The notes beneath the pieces were generated by a model that saw only the letters and a program-made list of their open reading frames with translations, was not told the origin of the DNA and ran no database searches. Positions 17,453 to 25,346 of a stretch of 64,000 nucleotides of DNA are shown in pieces (the first letter of the stretch is position 1; each line of letters opens with the position of its first letter). Origin of the DNA: Aureibacter tunicatorum. GTDB taxonomy: Bacteria > Bacteroidota > Bacteroidia > Cytophagales > Cyclobacteriaceae. The stretch lies in the NCBI RefSeq assembly GCF_036492635.1, contig NZ_AP025306.1:434001-498000 (forward strand). Reading direction: 5' to 3'. The position numbers and the translations under genes were made by a program.

Positions 17453-18168
17453 GTTTAAAATGCATTATAGTTGATGATGAAAAGCCTGCCAGAAAGTTAA
17501 TTCAAGCTTATTGCGATCGATTGGAAGGAGTGGACGTGATTGGAGATTTCCGTTCGCCGATCAACTGTATGGACACATTGATCAATGAATCAGTGGATTT
17601 GATCTTTTTGGATATCAATATGCCGGAAATTACTGGTTTGGAGTTTTTGAAGACTTTGAAAAATCCCCCTCATGTCATTATAACAACTGCTTATAGACAA
17701 TACGCTGTTGAAGGTTTTGAACTAAATGTAGCTGACTATTTGGTGAAACCTATTGAATTTAATCGTTTTGTGATGGCAGTAAATAAAGTCAAGGAACTCA
17801 ATGCATTGAAACAGATTAAGGATTCAACTATTACACCTACAATTGAGACTTTTCCAAGCTTAACACTGAAATCTGATCGTAAAATTTACAAAGTCAAGAT
17901 CAATGATATTTTGTTTGTCAAAGCTGATGGGGAGTATGTGGTCTATCAGACAAGAACTTTTGGCCCTTTGAAGGTTTATGATGCTCTTAAGCGAGTTGAG
18001 GATTCTTTGGCGTCACAGGGGTTTTGTAGAATACATCGTTCATATTTAGTTAATTTGTCAGAGATTAAATACATAGATTCCAGTCGGTTGTTTATAGGAG
18101 AATTTAACCTGCCGATCAGCGACAGGTATCGTAATGAGCTTATTGATGCTATGGGAGGTGAAAGTTAG
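17449..18168 (+). CDS. LytTR-family response regulator
   Basis: The 239-residue protein has a receiver domain with the acidic pocket IVDDEKPAR, phospho-acceptor Asp55 in FLDINMPE, the switch Thr in ITTAYRQYAVEG and Lys in YLVKPIEF. A LytTR DNA-binding domain follows at about 138-235 (KINDILFVKADGEYVVYQT and GFCRIHRSYLVNLSEI). LytTR proteins bind pairs of short direct repeats. The ATG overlaps the stop of the kinase gene (ATGA), so the two are translationally coupled. The downstream OmpR-type gene is convergent with only 10 bp between the stops. Confidence 0.94.
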   Translation: MSLKCIIVDDEKPARKLIQAYCDRLEGVDVIGDFRSPINCMDTLINESVDLIFLDINMPEITGLEFLKTLKNPPHVIITTAYRQYAVEGFELNVADYLVKPIEFNRFVMAVNKVKELNALKQIKDSTITPTIETFPSLTLKSDRKIYKVKINDILFVKADGEYVVYQTRTFGPLKVYDALKRVEDSLASQGFCRIHRSYLVNLSEIKYIDSSRLFIGEFNLPISDRYRNELIDAMGGES

Positions 18169-18178
18169 CATCCACGCC

Positions 18179-18868
18179 TTAATTTTCACTGACTATTAAT
18201 TGAAACCCTATGCCATGATGGTTTTCTATTGAGACAGAGTCGTCATGTTTTAATTTTTTTCTAAGTCTTGAAATAAAAACGTCCAGACTTCTACCCATGA
18301 AGTAATCATCATCGCCCCATATTGATACTAATATTTCTTCTCTTTTCAAGACAAGCGATTGATTTTTGGCGAGTAATAAGAGTACATCGGATTCTTTTTG
18401 AGTGAGTGAAATCGATTCATTGCTGGTTTCGAGAAGATATTTTTTAGGCAAAAATAAAAGCTTTCCCAGGTTATAGCTTTCGGGGTCTAGCATTTGTGTT
18501 TTGTTAGATCTTTGTAAAAATATTTCAATTTTCAAGTTTAATTCTTCAATGCTGAATGGTTTGACTAGATAATCGTCTGCTCCAAGACGAAGTCCTTTTA
18601 TACGATCTTCCTTTAATGTTTTGGCTGATAAAAAGATAATAGGAATTTGTTGATCAATTTTGCGTATTTCTTGAGCTAATTGAAAACCGTCCATTATGGG
18701 AAGCATAACGTCCAGTATGCAAATATCAAATTGGCTTTTTTGAAATGCGTCTATGGCAGATCTGCCATTTTCATGTTGAGAAACTTCATAGCCTAACTGC
18801 TCTAGACTATCTGAAGTTAAAAAAGCTAGTGTTTTATCATCTTCCGCGTATAGTATTTTCTTTTTCAT
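18179..18868 (-). CDS. OmpR-family response regulator
   Basis: The protein is 229 residues from the ATG at 18868. An ATG at 18901 would add 11 residues and overlap the kinase gene, but MKKKILYAEDDKTLAFL is the proper receiver start. The phospho-acceptor is Asp53 in CILDVMLPIMDG, with FLSAK and DDYLVKPFS completing the active site. The winged-helix domain occupies about 133-228 and ends VSIENHHGIGFQL in place of the usual RGxGYxL. It lies 8 bp behind the sensor kinase gene. Its likely binding site is the pair of direct repeats at 20171-20190. Confidence 0.93.
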   Translation of the reverse strand: MKKKILYAEDDKTLAFLTSDSLEQLGYEVSQHENGRSAIDAFQKSQFDICILDVMLPIMDGFQLAQEIRKIDQQIPIIFLSAKTLKEDRIKGLRLGADDYLVKPFSIEELNLKIEIFLQRSNKTQMLDPESYNLGKLLFLPKKYLLETSNESISLTQKESDVLLLLAKNQSLVLKREEILVSIWGDDDYFMGRSLDVFISRLRKKLKHDDSVSIENHHGIGFQLIVSEN

Positions 18869-18876
18869 ATGTTTTG

Positions 18877-20133
18877 TTAGTCTAGAGTTATTGTGACGCA
18901 AGTACCTGTACCTACTTGACTTTCTAAGTTGATTTTAAAATGATGTAAATCGCATATTCTTTTCACGTAAAATAGTCCAAGTCCGAACCCATTGACATAA
19001 TTTTGGTTTCCTTTTGGAACTCTGTAAAATTTTTTGAATAAGTATTTGAGATTTTTTTGAGGTATGCCAATGCCATTATCTAGCAATGAAAGCTTGTGCG
19101 AATTATTATGAAGGAATAGCTTAATCGTAATTATAGGTTTATTGTCGCAGTATTTGATAGAGTTGTCAATCAAATTGAGAAGCACATTGCTAAAGTGATC
19201 TCGGTCTATTGCAAATTGGATATTTTCCGGAATATCAATATCAAAGTCAAATGTGATCCTAGCCTCAGGGTATTTCATTGACATGGTTTCAATTACCTCA
19301 GAAATTAAGCTTATTACTTGAATCTTTTGCAAATTGAGTTTTAATGCTTCATTTTCTGATTTTGCCAAATTAAGCACTTTTTCAACATGATTGTTAAGTT
19401 TCAAAGCTTGTTGAGTAATCATTTCGCTGTATTTGAACGCTCGTGGATTTTCTGCGTTATTGTAGTTTTTTTGGAGAAATCTTGAAGCGATTAAAATGGA
19501 TGATAAAGGCGTTTTGAATTCATGTGTCATGTTGTTGATAAAATCCCTTTGCAATTCAGCATATTTTTTTTGTTGTAACATGATGAAAATAAAATAAACG
19601 CAAATCAACAAGATGACAAAGAGCAAGCCTGAAAAGGTCAACCAAGTCTGCATTGAGCTAAATAGAAATGCAGGTTTGTCAGGAAAACGAACGGCGAAGT
19701 AGTAAACTAGATTTTCAAATTTGGGGAAATACTCGCTTCGCTGAGCAGTTTCGTTTTGAAGTATTCTTTTGCCATAAAGCATCTTATCTGAATTGCAATC
19801 ATAAATAGCGTATTCAAAATTTGTATTGATATTATTTAAGGCAAACTCGCTTTTGAGAAAATGGTCCAACAGTTTCGGATCAAAGTCTTGGTTGATATCT
19901 ATAATGAAATACTCTTTATTTATTTGCTTGATGGGATTTGTCAACGGCAAGTCTATGTTTTTTGAATCATATATTTTTTTTACTACTTCCAATAATGCGA
20001 TATGAACATTTTGGTTGAACTTCTCCTCTTCGTGTGTCAAGGCTTGATTAAGCCAATGAAACTGCATGCTTGTAATGCTTAGGATTCCAATAAGCGCCAC
20101 AGCTATTAAAAAGTACATTTTATTTCTTTTCAT
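18877..20133 (-). CDS. Membrane sensor histidine kinase (HisKA type)
   Basis: The 418-residue protein has two membrane segments (about residues 8-27 and 166-186) bounding a 140-residue periplasmic sensor domain of unknown fold. The H box is NNMTHEFKTPLSSIL with His204. The N box is LLNLIDNSIKYCDN, the G1 box LLDNGIGIPQKNL and the G2 box NGFGLGLFYVKRI. This layout is that of a classical orthodox kinase. It is co-transcribed with the OmpR-type regulator and divergent from the DUF1573 gene, with 162 bp between the starts, which is a common arrangement when the system controls the divergent gene. Confidence 0.93.
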   Translation of the reverse strand: MKRNKMYFLIAVALIGILSITSMQFHWLNQALTHEEEKFNQNVHIALLEVVKKIYDSKNIDLPLTNPIKQINKEYFIIDINQDFDPKLLDHFLKSEFALNNINTNFEYAIYDCNSDKMLYGKRILQNETAQRSEYFPKFENLVYYFAVRFPDKPAFLFSSMQTWLTFSGLLFVILLICVYFIFIMLQQKKYAELQRDFINNMTHEFKTPLSSILIASRFLQKNYNNAENPRAFKYSEMITQQALKLNNHVEKVLNLAKSENEALKLNLQKIQVISLISEVIETMSMKYPEARITFDFDIDIPENIQFAIDRDHFSNVLLNLIDNSIKYCDNKPIITIKLFLHNNSHKLSLLDNGIGIPQKNLKYLFKKFYRVPKGNQNYVNGFGLGLFYVKRICDLHHFKINLESQVGTGTCVTITLD

Positions 20134-20170
20134 AAATCAATTTTAATGAAAAATATGGCTTGCCGCAGAA

Positions 20171-20190
20171 CATTAACAAGTCATTAACAA
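20171..20190. promoter_or_regulatory. Candidate OmpR-type regulator site, tandem direct repeat
   Basis: CATTAACAA occurs at 20171-20179 and again at 20182-20190, a centre-to-centre distance of 11 bp, and a related palindrome TGTTAACA is at 20203-20210. OmpR-type regulators bind tandem half-sites spaced 10-11 bp apart. The repeats lie between the divergent kinase and DUF1573 genes and upstream of the -7 box at 20232. Confidence 0.5.
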
Positions 20191-20231
20191 ATGTTGGGAT
20201 TCTGTTAACAGCCTTTGTAGAAGTAGCGATA

Positions 20232-20239
20232 TACCTTTG
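20232..20239 (+). promoter_or_regulatory. Candidate -7 box of the DUF1573 gene
   Basis: TACCTTTG matches the Bacteroidota -7 consensus TAnnTTTG exactly. The nearest TTG upstream (20215-20217) is only 14 bp away, so no standard -33 box is present. That fits a promoter needing an activator, such as a regulator bound to the repeats at 20171-20190. Confidence 0.5.
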
Positions 20240-20295
20240 ATTATCCTTAAATGAAAAGGACTAAATAAATTTTAAAACCATTAAAACTTAAAATT

Positions 20296-20703
20296 ATGAA
20301 AGTTTTTAAAATTATGTTCGTTTTTGTTGCATTGCTTGCGTCATCTTCCGCATTCTCAACACAATCTGATTTGGATGAGTCAAAGGTTAGCACATCCGCG
20401 ACTACGGCTGTATGGAATGAAAATGTAAAAAACCTAGGTGAGCTAGCTCAAGGTAAACCAGTAACTGTTGTCTTTGAGGTGAAAAACTCTGGAGATAACC
20501 CTTTAGTAATCTCGAAAGTGAAGACTTCATGCGGTTGCACGACTTCAAGTTATACTAAATCTGCTATTCCTGCAGGAGAATCTGGCGAATTAGAAGTGAC
20601 CTATAATGCCAAGAATTTGGGAGCTTTCACAAAATCGGTTACCGTTTTTAGCAATGGCTCTGAGGGAGCTCAAAAATTACTTATCAAAGGAGTAGTAATA
20701 TAA
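20296..20703 (+). CDS. Exported DUF1573 protein
   Basis: The 135-residue protein has a signal peptide (KIMFVFVALLASSSAFS) and one DUF1573 immunoglobulin-like domain with its landmark features: NVKNLGELAQGKPVTVVFEVKN, SKVKTSCGCTT and a final YNAKNLGAFTKSVTVFSN. DUF1573 proteins are abundant in Bacteroidota and relate to ASPM-SPD-2-Hydin domains; their function is unknown, with an envelope role suspected. The CGC pair could form a disulphide. It is preceded by a -7 box TACCTTTG and candidate regulator sites, so it is probably a target of the divergent OmpR-type system. Confidence 0.9.
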   Translation: MKVFKIMFVFVALLASSSAFSTQSDLDESKVSTSATTAVWNENVKNLGELAQGKPVTVVFEVKNSGDNPLVISKVKTSCGCTTSSYTKSAIPAGESGELEVTYNAKNLGAFTKSVTVFSNGSEGAQKLLIKGVVI

Positions 20704-20717
20704 TTATCAATTCTAAG

Positions 20718-20744
20718 AACCAGTCTTTTTAGACTGGTTTCCTT
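20718..20744 (+). terminator. Weak terminator after the DUF1573 gene
   Basis: Arms AACCAGTCT (20718-20726) and AGACTGGTT (20731-20739) are perfect around TTTT. The following TCCTTG is a poor U-tract. Confidence 0.5.
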
Positions 20745-20943
20745 GTGAAAGCATAGTATAATTTTCACAGTTTTAGGCTTAAGTCTTAGCTTGCTTATTA
20801 GAGATTATATAATTATTAAATTGTAATTTATCTTTAATTTCATTTCTCATTGCAATTAATGATAATATAGTATGTGATTTTGGGAACAAAGCTTCTTTCA
20901 GCGAGATAATAAGGAAGATGAAATTTAACCAAAATCAAAACTC

Positions 20944-21918
20944 ATGAAGAAATTCGCTTTAAGAAATTTGTTTTTTATCATGATCGCTTCAGTTTTAATG
21001 TTGTCATGTAGCAATGACGATGATTCAGCTCCTAGCGATGATGCAATTAGCTCGGTAATGGAAAAGCAATATGGAAATTCAACCTTTGCGAAGCTTTTTA
21101 AGAAATCGAAATTTTATTCGGAATTCAAAGATGTCAAAAAGCAAAATTATGACATCTTTATCCCATCGGATCAAGCCTTTGTAGATGCATTTGGCCAAGA
21201 TGCATTGGACAATATAAGTCAAGATGACATTAATGAAGTAATCGGTATACATATTGTCAAAATTGATGAATCTGATAAAAATTTCAGCAAAAAATATTAC
21301 CCAACAGAAGGAGTTTATGATTCAGGTAAACCAGTTAATATGCACTTGATTAATAAAAATGGAGTGGTATATGCTGATGGAGTACAAGCTACACCAGATT
21401 TGTTTTCTGACTATGGCACTATGTATAAGGTTGATAAGATTCTTAACCCTAGTAATGTGTTGGCTGTAATGGCAATTGATCCTGACTATTCTGAGTTTGA
21501 CGCAATGATGAATAAGGTTTTGGCTAAAGACAATGATCTTAAAAGTTTATTAAATAGTAAGAATAAACCATTCACTGTATTTTTAGCAACAAATTCAGCT
21601 GTTAATCAATATCTAAAGTCGATCAATAAAACAAGTGTTGATCAACTGTCTGAAGCTGAACTAAAAGATATAATTGGTAGGCATGTGGCCGTAAGCACAG
21701 TCGTTGGGGATTCTCAAAAGGTGATGTATTTTACAAATTACAAAGGAGAGAGAAGCAAATTGGTTTATGAAGATGGAGGATATGTATTGTATCATGATCC
21801 AAATACTGTAAATCAAGAGAATGAAACAGTTAACAGTTCGTTTACACCTGGAGATGCATTGAAATTAGGAGTAGGTCTCGAGGTTAAATTTGTAAGTAAA
21901 ATATTTAGTTTGTTTTAA
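20944..21918 (+). CDS. Fasciclin-domain lipoprotein
   Basis: The 324-residue protein has a lipoprotein signal ending in MLSCSNDDDS, where the acidic run after Cys recalls the Bacteroidota lipoprotein export signal for surface display. Two fasciclin-like units are visible: residues about 40-165 with YDIFIPSDQAFVDAFG and HIVKI, and about 180-300 with FTVFLATNSAVNQYL and IIGRHVAV. Fasciclin domains mediate adhesion. It is paralogous to the gene at 21974-22975, which is convergent to it. The best promoter candidate is TGATTTTG near 20876-20883, one base off the consensus. Confidence 0.85.
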   Translation: MKKFALRNLFFIMIASVLMLSCSNDDDSAPSDDAISSVMEKQYGNSTFAKLFKKSKFYSEFKDVKKQNYDIFIPSDQAFVDAFGQDALDNISQDDINEVIGIHIVKIDESDKNFSKKYYPTEGVYDSGKPVNMHLINKNGVVYADGVQATPDLFSDYGTMYKVDKILNPSNVLAVMAIDPDYSEFDAMMNKVLAKDNDLKSLLNSKNKPFTVFLATNSAVNQYLKSINKTSVDQLSEAELKDIIGRHVAVSTVVGDSQKVMYFTNYKGERSKLVYEDGGYVLYHDPNTVNQENETVNSSFTPGDALKLGVGLEVKFVSKIFSLF

Positions 21919-21933
21919 TTATTTAGAAAAATG

Positions 21934-21967
21934 TTTAGAAGCTGCTTAACATTAAGCAGCTTCTAAA
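21934..21967. terminator. Bidirectional terminator between the fasciclin genes
   Basis: Perfect 16-bp arms (21934-21949 and 21952-21967) flank a CA dinucleotide. The arms end in TTTAGAA/TTCTAAA, and both flanks are A/T-rich. It sits between two convergent genes whose stops are 56 bp apart, so it can end both transcripts. Confidence 0.8.
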
Positions 21968-21973
21968 TATTCT

Positions 21974-22975
21974 TTAGAATGCATCAAACAAATCAGATAA
22001 TCCTGAAGTGAAAAGTTTTGTTAATATTGACGTGCCGCCTTTTAATCCTAGTTTTTCTAGTTCGCTAAGATTCACTTCCGATTGTGAGTTTTCTTTGCTG
22101 GAGTTATTATCTTCAAGTTGATAATAAACTCTCGCTTGGCCATTTTTTATTTCTACTTTGCTTTTTTCTCCATTGAAATTAGTAAATATGATAGCTTTAT
22201 CTGGATTGGCTTCCACTCTTATTTTCGCTACATGTCTTCCGATGATTTTCTCTGCTTTTTCAAGAGGAATATCTTCTACATTTGTGTAATTGTTGTCTTT
22301 AAGATAAGTATTCACTCCATCATTGTCCACAGGGAATATTGTAAAGTCATTTTCCTTGTTATAGATTAAACTTTTAAGTCTTGATTCATTATCAGCGACT
22401 TTTTTCAATAATGAATAAAATTTGGAATAATCTTCATCTGCTGCAAGTATTCTAACAATATCCCGAGGGTCAGGAAAACCATCAATTTGATAAATCGCGC
22501 AGTATTTTTCATTTTTTTTCTCAACGGCTTTTACACCATTGATATAAAGATTCCCATAGTTATAAGATATATGGGCTTTGATCGACTGGCCATCGTTATT
22601 TGTAGCTTCTGTGTCATACAGTTTTTTGGTGAATTTGCTTTGGTTATAGTCTACCTTGACTATATGAAGACCTATTAGTCTGTCTAATTCTTTTTGGCCT
22701 AAGGAATTAAGTTCTTCGGTTGAAAATTCGCTTTCTAGGGCTGCATTAGTTGGAATGAAAAGATCTACTTTGTAATCAATCTCTTTATTTAGTTCATCAT
22801 AAAACTTCGATTTTTTGTAAAGTTTAGCAAACTCTGAGTTTCCATAATTTGAAAGTACTTGTTGACTTACAGTATTTGGGGCACTGGAAGAATCGTCATT
22901 GCTGCAAGATGAGAAGAAAGCTAAAAGCATTGATAGTATAGCAGTATAGCTTAGAGTTTTAAACAGATGTTTCAT
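21974..22975 (-). CDS. Fasciclin-domain lipoprotein, paralogue
   Basis: The 333-residue protein has a lipoprotein signal (LLAFFSSCSNDDSS) and the same two-unit plan as its convergent neighbour: VDLFIPTNAALESEF with LIGLHIVKVDY, then FTIFPVDNDGVNTYL with KIIGRHVAKI, and a shared TNFNGEKSKVE near the end. The C-terminal third has diverged, with a Ser/Glu-rich linker. The pair probably arose by an inverted duplication. It is expected at the outer membrane, perhaps in adhesion or matrix binding. Confidence 0.85.
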   Translation of the reverse strand: MKHLFKTLSYTAILSMLLAFFSSCSNDDSSSAPNTVSQQVLSNYGNSEFAKLYKKSKFYDELNKEIDYKVDLFIPTNAALESEFSTEELNSLGQKELDRLIGLHIVKVDYNQSKFTKKLYDTEATNNDGQSIKAHISYNYGNLYINGVKAVEKKNEKYCAIYQIDGFPDPRDIVRILAADEDYSKFYSLLKKVADNESRLKSLIYNKENDFTIFPVDNDGVNTYLKDNNYTNVEDIPLEKAEKIIGRHVAKIRVEANPDKAIIFTNFNGEKSKVEIKNGQARVYYQLEDNNSSKENSQSEVNLSELEKLGLKGGTSILTKLFTSGLSDLFDAF

Positions 22976-23170
22976 TTTATATGATTTATATTTTAAATGA
23001 TAATCTAATTCTAAGCTTATTTTGTTTGTTTTGAATTAATATATAATTATTCGTTTTTGAAATATATAAACAGAAAAACAGCTTGTCTTAAATCTGACAA
23101 GCTGACCTTGATGAATAAATAAAAATTAAAACAAGGATTTATGAAAATGAAAAATAGATCAGAGATTATT

Positions 23171-24433
23171 TTAAATTTCCTGTGTAATGTAACCTGTGTT
23201 GATCTTTTCCAGACTCGCTGAAATTTCATAGATTAAATCTTCATGATTTTCAACGCCGACTGATAATCTTATTAGATTGCTTTTTATCCCAATTTTTGAT
23301 TTCAAATCTTCATCCATCCCAATATGTGTCATTGTGGCAGGATGTTGGGCTAGACTTTCTGTTCCGCCTAAGCTCACAGCTAATTTGATTAACTTAAGAT
23401 TGTTTAAAAATTCGAAAGCTTCTTTTTCACCACCTTTGATTTCAAAAGAAATCATTGCCCCTGATGATCTGTATTGTTTTTTATATATTGAATAGTTTTT
23501 GCTCTCTGGGCTAAGATTACCTAAATAATGGACCTTTTCAACAGTTTCTTGTTCGTTCAAGAAGTCAGCTATTTTTCTGGCATTTGTTGCTTGTTGTTCC
23601 ATTCTGATTTTTAGAGTTTCCAAGCTTCTCAATAGCAACCAACTTGTGTGTGGGCTAGCCATATTCCCAAAAAATGTGCGTATGCCTTTGACTCTGCTTA
23701 TCAATTCATGATTGCCGAGTACTGCTCCGGCTATCAAATCGCTGTGTCCACCAAGATATTTGGTCGCAGAATAAATAACCAAATCAGCTCCAAATTGTAT
23801 CGGACTTGACCAAAGAGGTCCCATATAGGTATTGTCTACAGCTAAATAAACATTTTTTTGCTCTTGAGTATAGTGATCGGCTATTTCCCTGCACATTTCA
23901 ATGTCAATTAATTGATTAGTTGGGTTGGCAGGAGTTTCCAGATAAACTAAAGATAGATTCTTGGCTTTGCCTGACTTGTCTATCATCTCTATTATTTCAC
24001 CCTTGCTTTGATCTGGAGTGAAACCAATAGAATCTACGCCGATTGAAGAAAGAAAATGTGTGATAAAGTGATCTGTTCCTCCATATGTAGGCATACTATA
24101 CAATAGTAAATCGCCCGGCTTCAAAAACTCAAGCATAACAGAACTAATGGCTGACATGCCACTCTCAAATACGGCGCATTCCTCAGCTTTGTCCCAAAGA
24201 GTAAGTCTATCTTCTAAAATTTCAAGATTAGGGTTATTTAATCTGCTATAAATTAGACCTAGTTCTTCATTGTTCTCTTTTTCTCTTAATCCATAAGCTA
24301 CTTCAAAAAAAGCTTTGCCATCTTCCGCTGATTTGAAAACAAATGTAGATGTCTGAAATAATGGGGCTTTAACCGAGCCTTCTGATAACTCAGGTTTATA
24401 TCCATATGACATCATTAAACTTTCTGGGTGCAT
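23171..24433 (-). CDS. PLP-dependent trans-sulfuration enzyme (methionine gamma-lyase / cystathionine gamma-synthase family)
   Basis: The 420-residue enzyme belongs to the Cys/Met metabolism PLP family. The cofactor lysine is K225 in YSATKYLGGHSD. Also present are the substrate loop IYSRLNNPNLEILEDRL, the phosphate-binding ESGMSAISS, the Tyr of PTYGGT and the Asp of AVDNTYMGPLW. Family members interconvert cysteine, homocysteine and methionine or degrade them to an oxo acid and a thiol. Divergence from an Lrp-type regulator recalls MdeR-controlled methionine gamma-lyase, so a catabolic lyase is my preferred reading, but sequence alone does not exclude a gamma-synthase. Confidence 0.9.
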   Translation of the reverse strand: MHPESLMMSYGYKPELSEGSVKAPLFQTSTFVFKSAEDGKAFFEVAYGLREKENNEELGLIYSRLNNPNLEILEDRLTLWDKAEECAVFESGMSAISSVMLEFLKPGDLLLYSMPTYGGTDHFITHFLSSIGVDSIGFTPDQSKGEIIEMIDKSGKAKNLSLVYLETPANPTNQLIDIEMCREIADHYTQEQKNVYLAVDNTYMGPLWSSPIQFGADLVIYSATKYLGGHSDLIAGAVLGNHELISRVKGIRTFFGNMASPHTSWLLLRSLETLKIRMEQQATNARKIADFLNEQETVEKVHYLGNLSPESKNYSIYKKQYRSSGAMISFEIKGGEKEAFEFLNNLKLIKLAVSLGGTESLAQHPATMTHIGMDEDLKSKIGIKSNLIRLSVGVENHEDLIYEISASLEKINTGYITQEI

Positions 24434-24464
24434 AGTTGTGTTTGTTCGTTTTTAAATTCAGGGG

Positions 24465-24511
24465 CAAAATTAGTTTTATTGATATATTTTTCTGAATAAT
24501 TAGAATAATTA
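24465..24511 (-). promoter_or_regulatory. Promoter of the PLP enzyme gene with overlapping tandem repeat
   Basis: On the minus strand TAATTTTG (24472-24465) matches TAnnTTTG and lies about 30 bp before the start codon. The tandem repeat GAATAATTA GAATAATTA (24494-24511, plus strand) covers the expected -33 position. This is a candidate site for the divergent Lrp-type regulator. Confidence 0.5.
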
Positions 24512-24595
24512 AGTAATTTTTCCTGTAATTTGATTTTTGAAAGGAAAATGATGTGTTGAAAGACATGGATGATGTCTGAAAAAGGAAAAAGTCCT

Positions 24596-25060
24596 ATGAG
24601 CAAGTTAGATGAAATAGACAGAAAGATTCTTCATTTATTACAAGAGAACTCAAAAGTCAGCGTGAAAGAAATAGCAGACAAATTGAACTTGACTAAATCG
24701 CCGATATATGAGAGAATGAAAAGGTATGAGCAAGATGGTATTATTGATAAGTATGTAGCAGTGCTTAATACCAATAAAATTGACAATGTAATGATTGTTT
24801 TTTGTTCCGTGTGCTTGGAGAGTCAAAGGATAGAGGAAATAAATAAGTTTAAAGAAGCTATCGGTGCGATACCAGAAGTTGCGGAAGGATACCTGATGGG
24901 CGGAAGCAATGATTTTTTGTTAAAGGTTATTGTCAAAGATCTTAATGCTTATCATGATTTCTCATCTGGTAAATTAGCAGCCCTGCCAAATGTTTCTCAA
25001 ATAAAAAGCACATTTGTTTTAAATGAAATTAAGAGAACAAGTGTTATTCCTGTTTTTTGA
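24596..25060 (+). CDS. Lrp/AsnC-family transcriptional regulator
   Basis: The protein is 154 residues from the ATG at 24596, which starts MSKLDEIDRKILHLLQENS as is standard. In-frame ATGs at 24569 and 24572 would add eight or nine non-conserved residues. The helix-turn-helix is VSVKEIADKLNLTKSPIYERMKR (about residues 18-40), and the RAM ligand domain follows with VAEGYLMGGSNDFLLKVIVKD. Lrp proteins sense amino acids and form octamers that wrap DNA. It is divergent from the PLP enzyme gene with 162 bp between the starts and most probably controls that gene in response to methionine or cysteine. Confidence 0.93.
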   Translation: MSKLDEIDRKILHLLQENSKVSVKEIADKLNLTKSPIYERMKRYEQDGIIDKYVAVLNTNKIDNVMIVFCSVCLESQRIEEINKFKEAIGAIPEVAEGYLMGGSNDFLLKVIVKDLNAYHDFSSGKLAALPNVSQIKSTFVLNEIKRTSVIPVF

Positions 25061-25346
25061 ATATATGGAAACTATTGTTGTCTATATAATTAAATAATTA
25101 AGAAAAATTTCATTTTTATATCTTTTCAAACTTAGACTACTTATAGTCTGTATTTTTTAAATTTATTTTTCAAAGTATAATCATATGGTTAGTAAATGAT
25201 ATTATAGGGTGTTTTGCAGTTATAATGTCCTTAAAAAATATTTAACTTATTTATTAGTTTTTTATTAAAATTATCGATTATATAGTATCAAATTTGATTT
25301 TTTTGATTTCATTTGTTTTTAATTAATAACTAAATCAAAAATTCTC

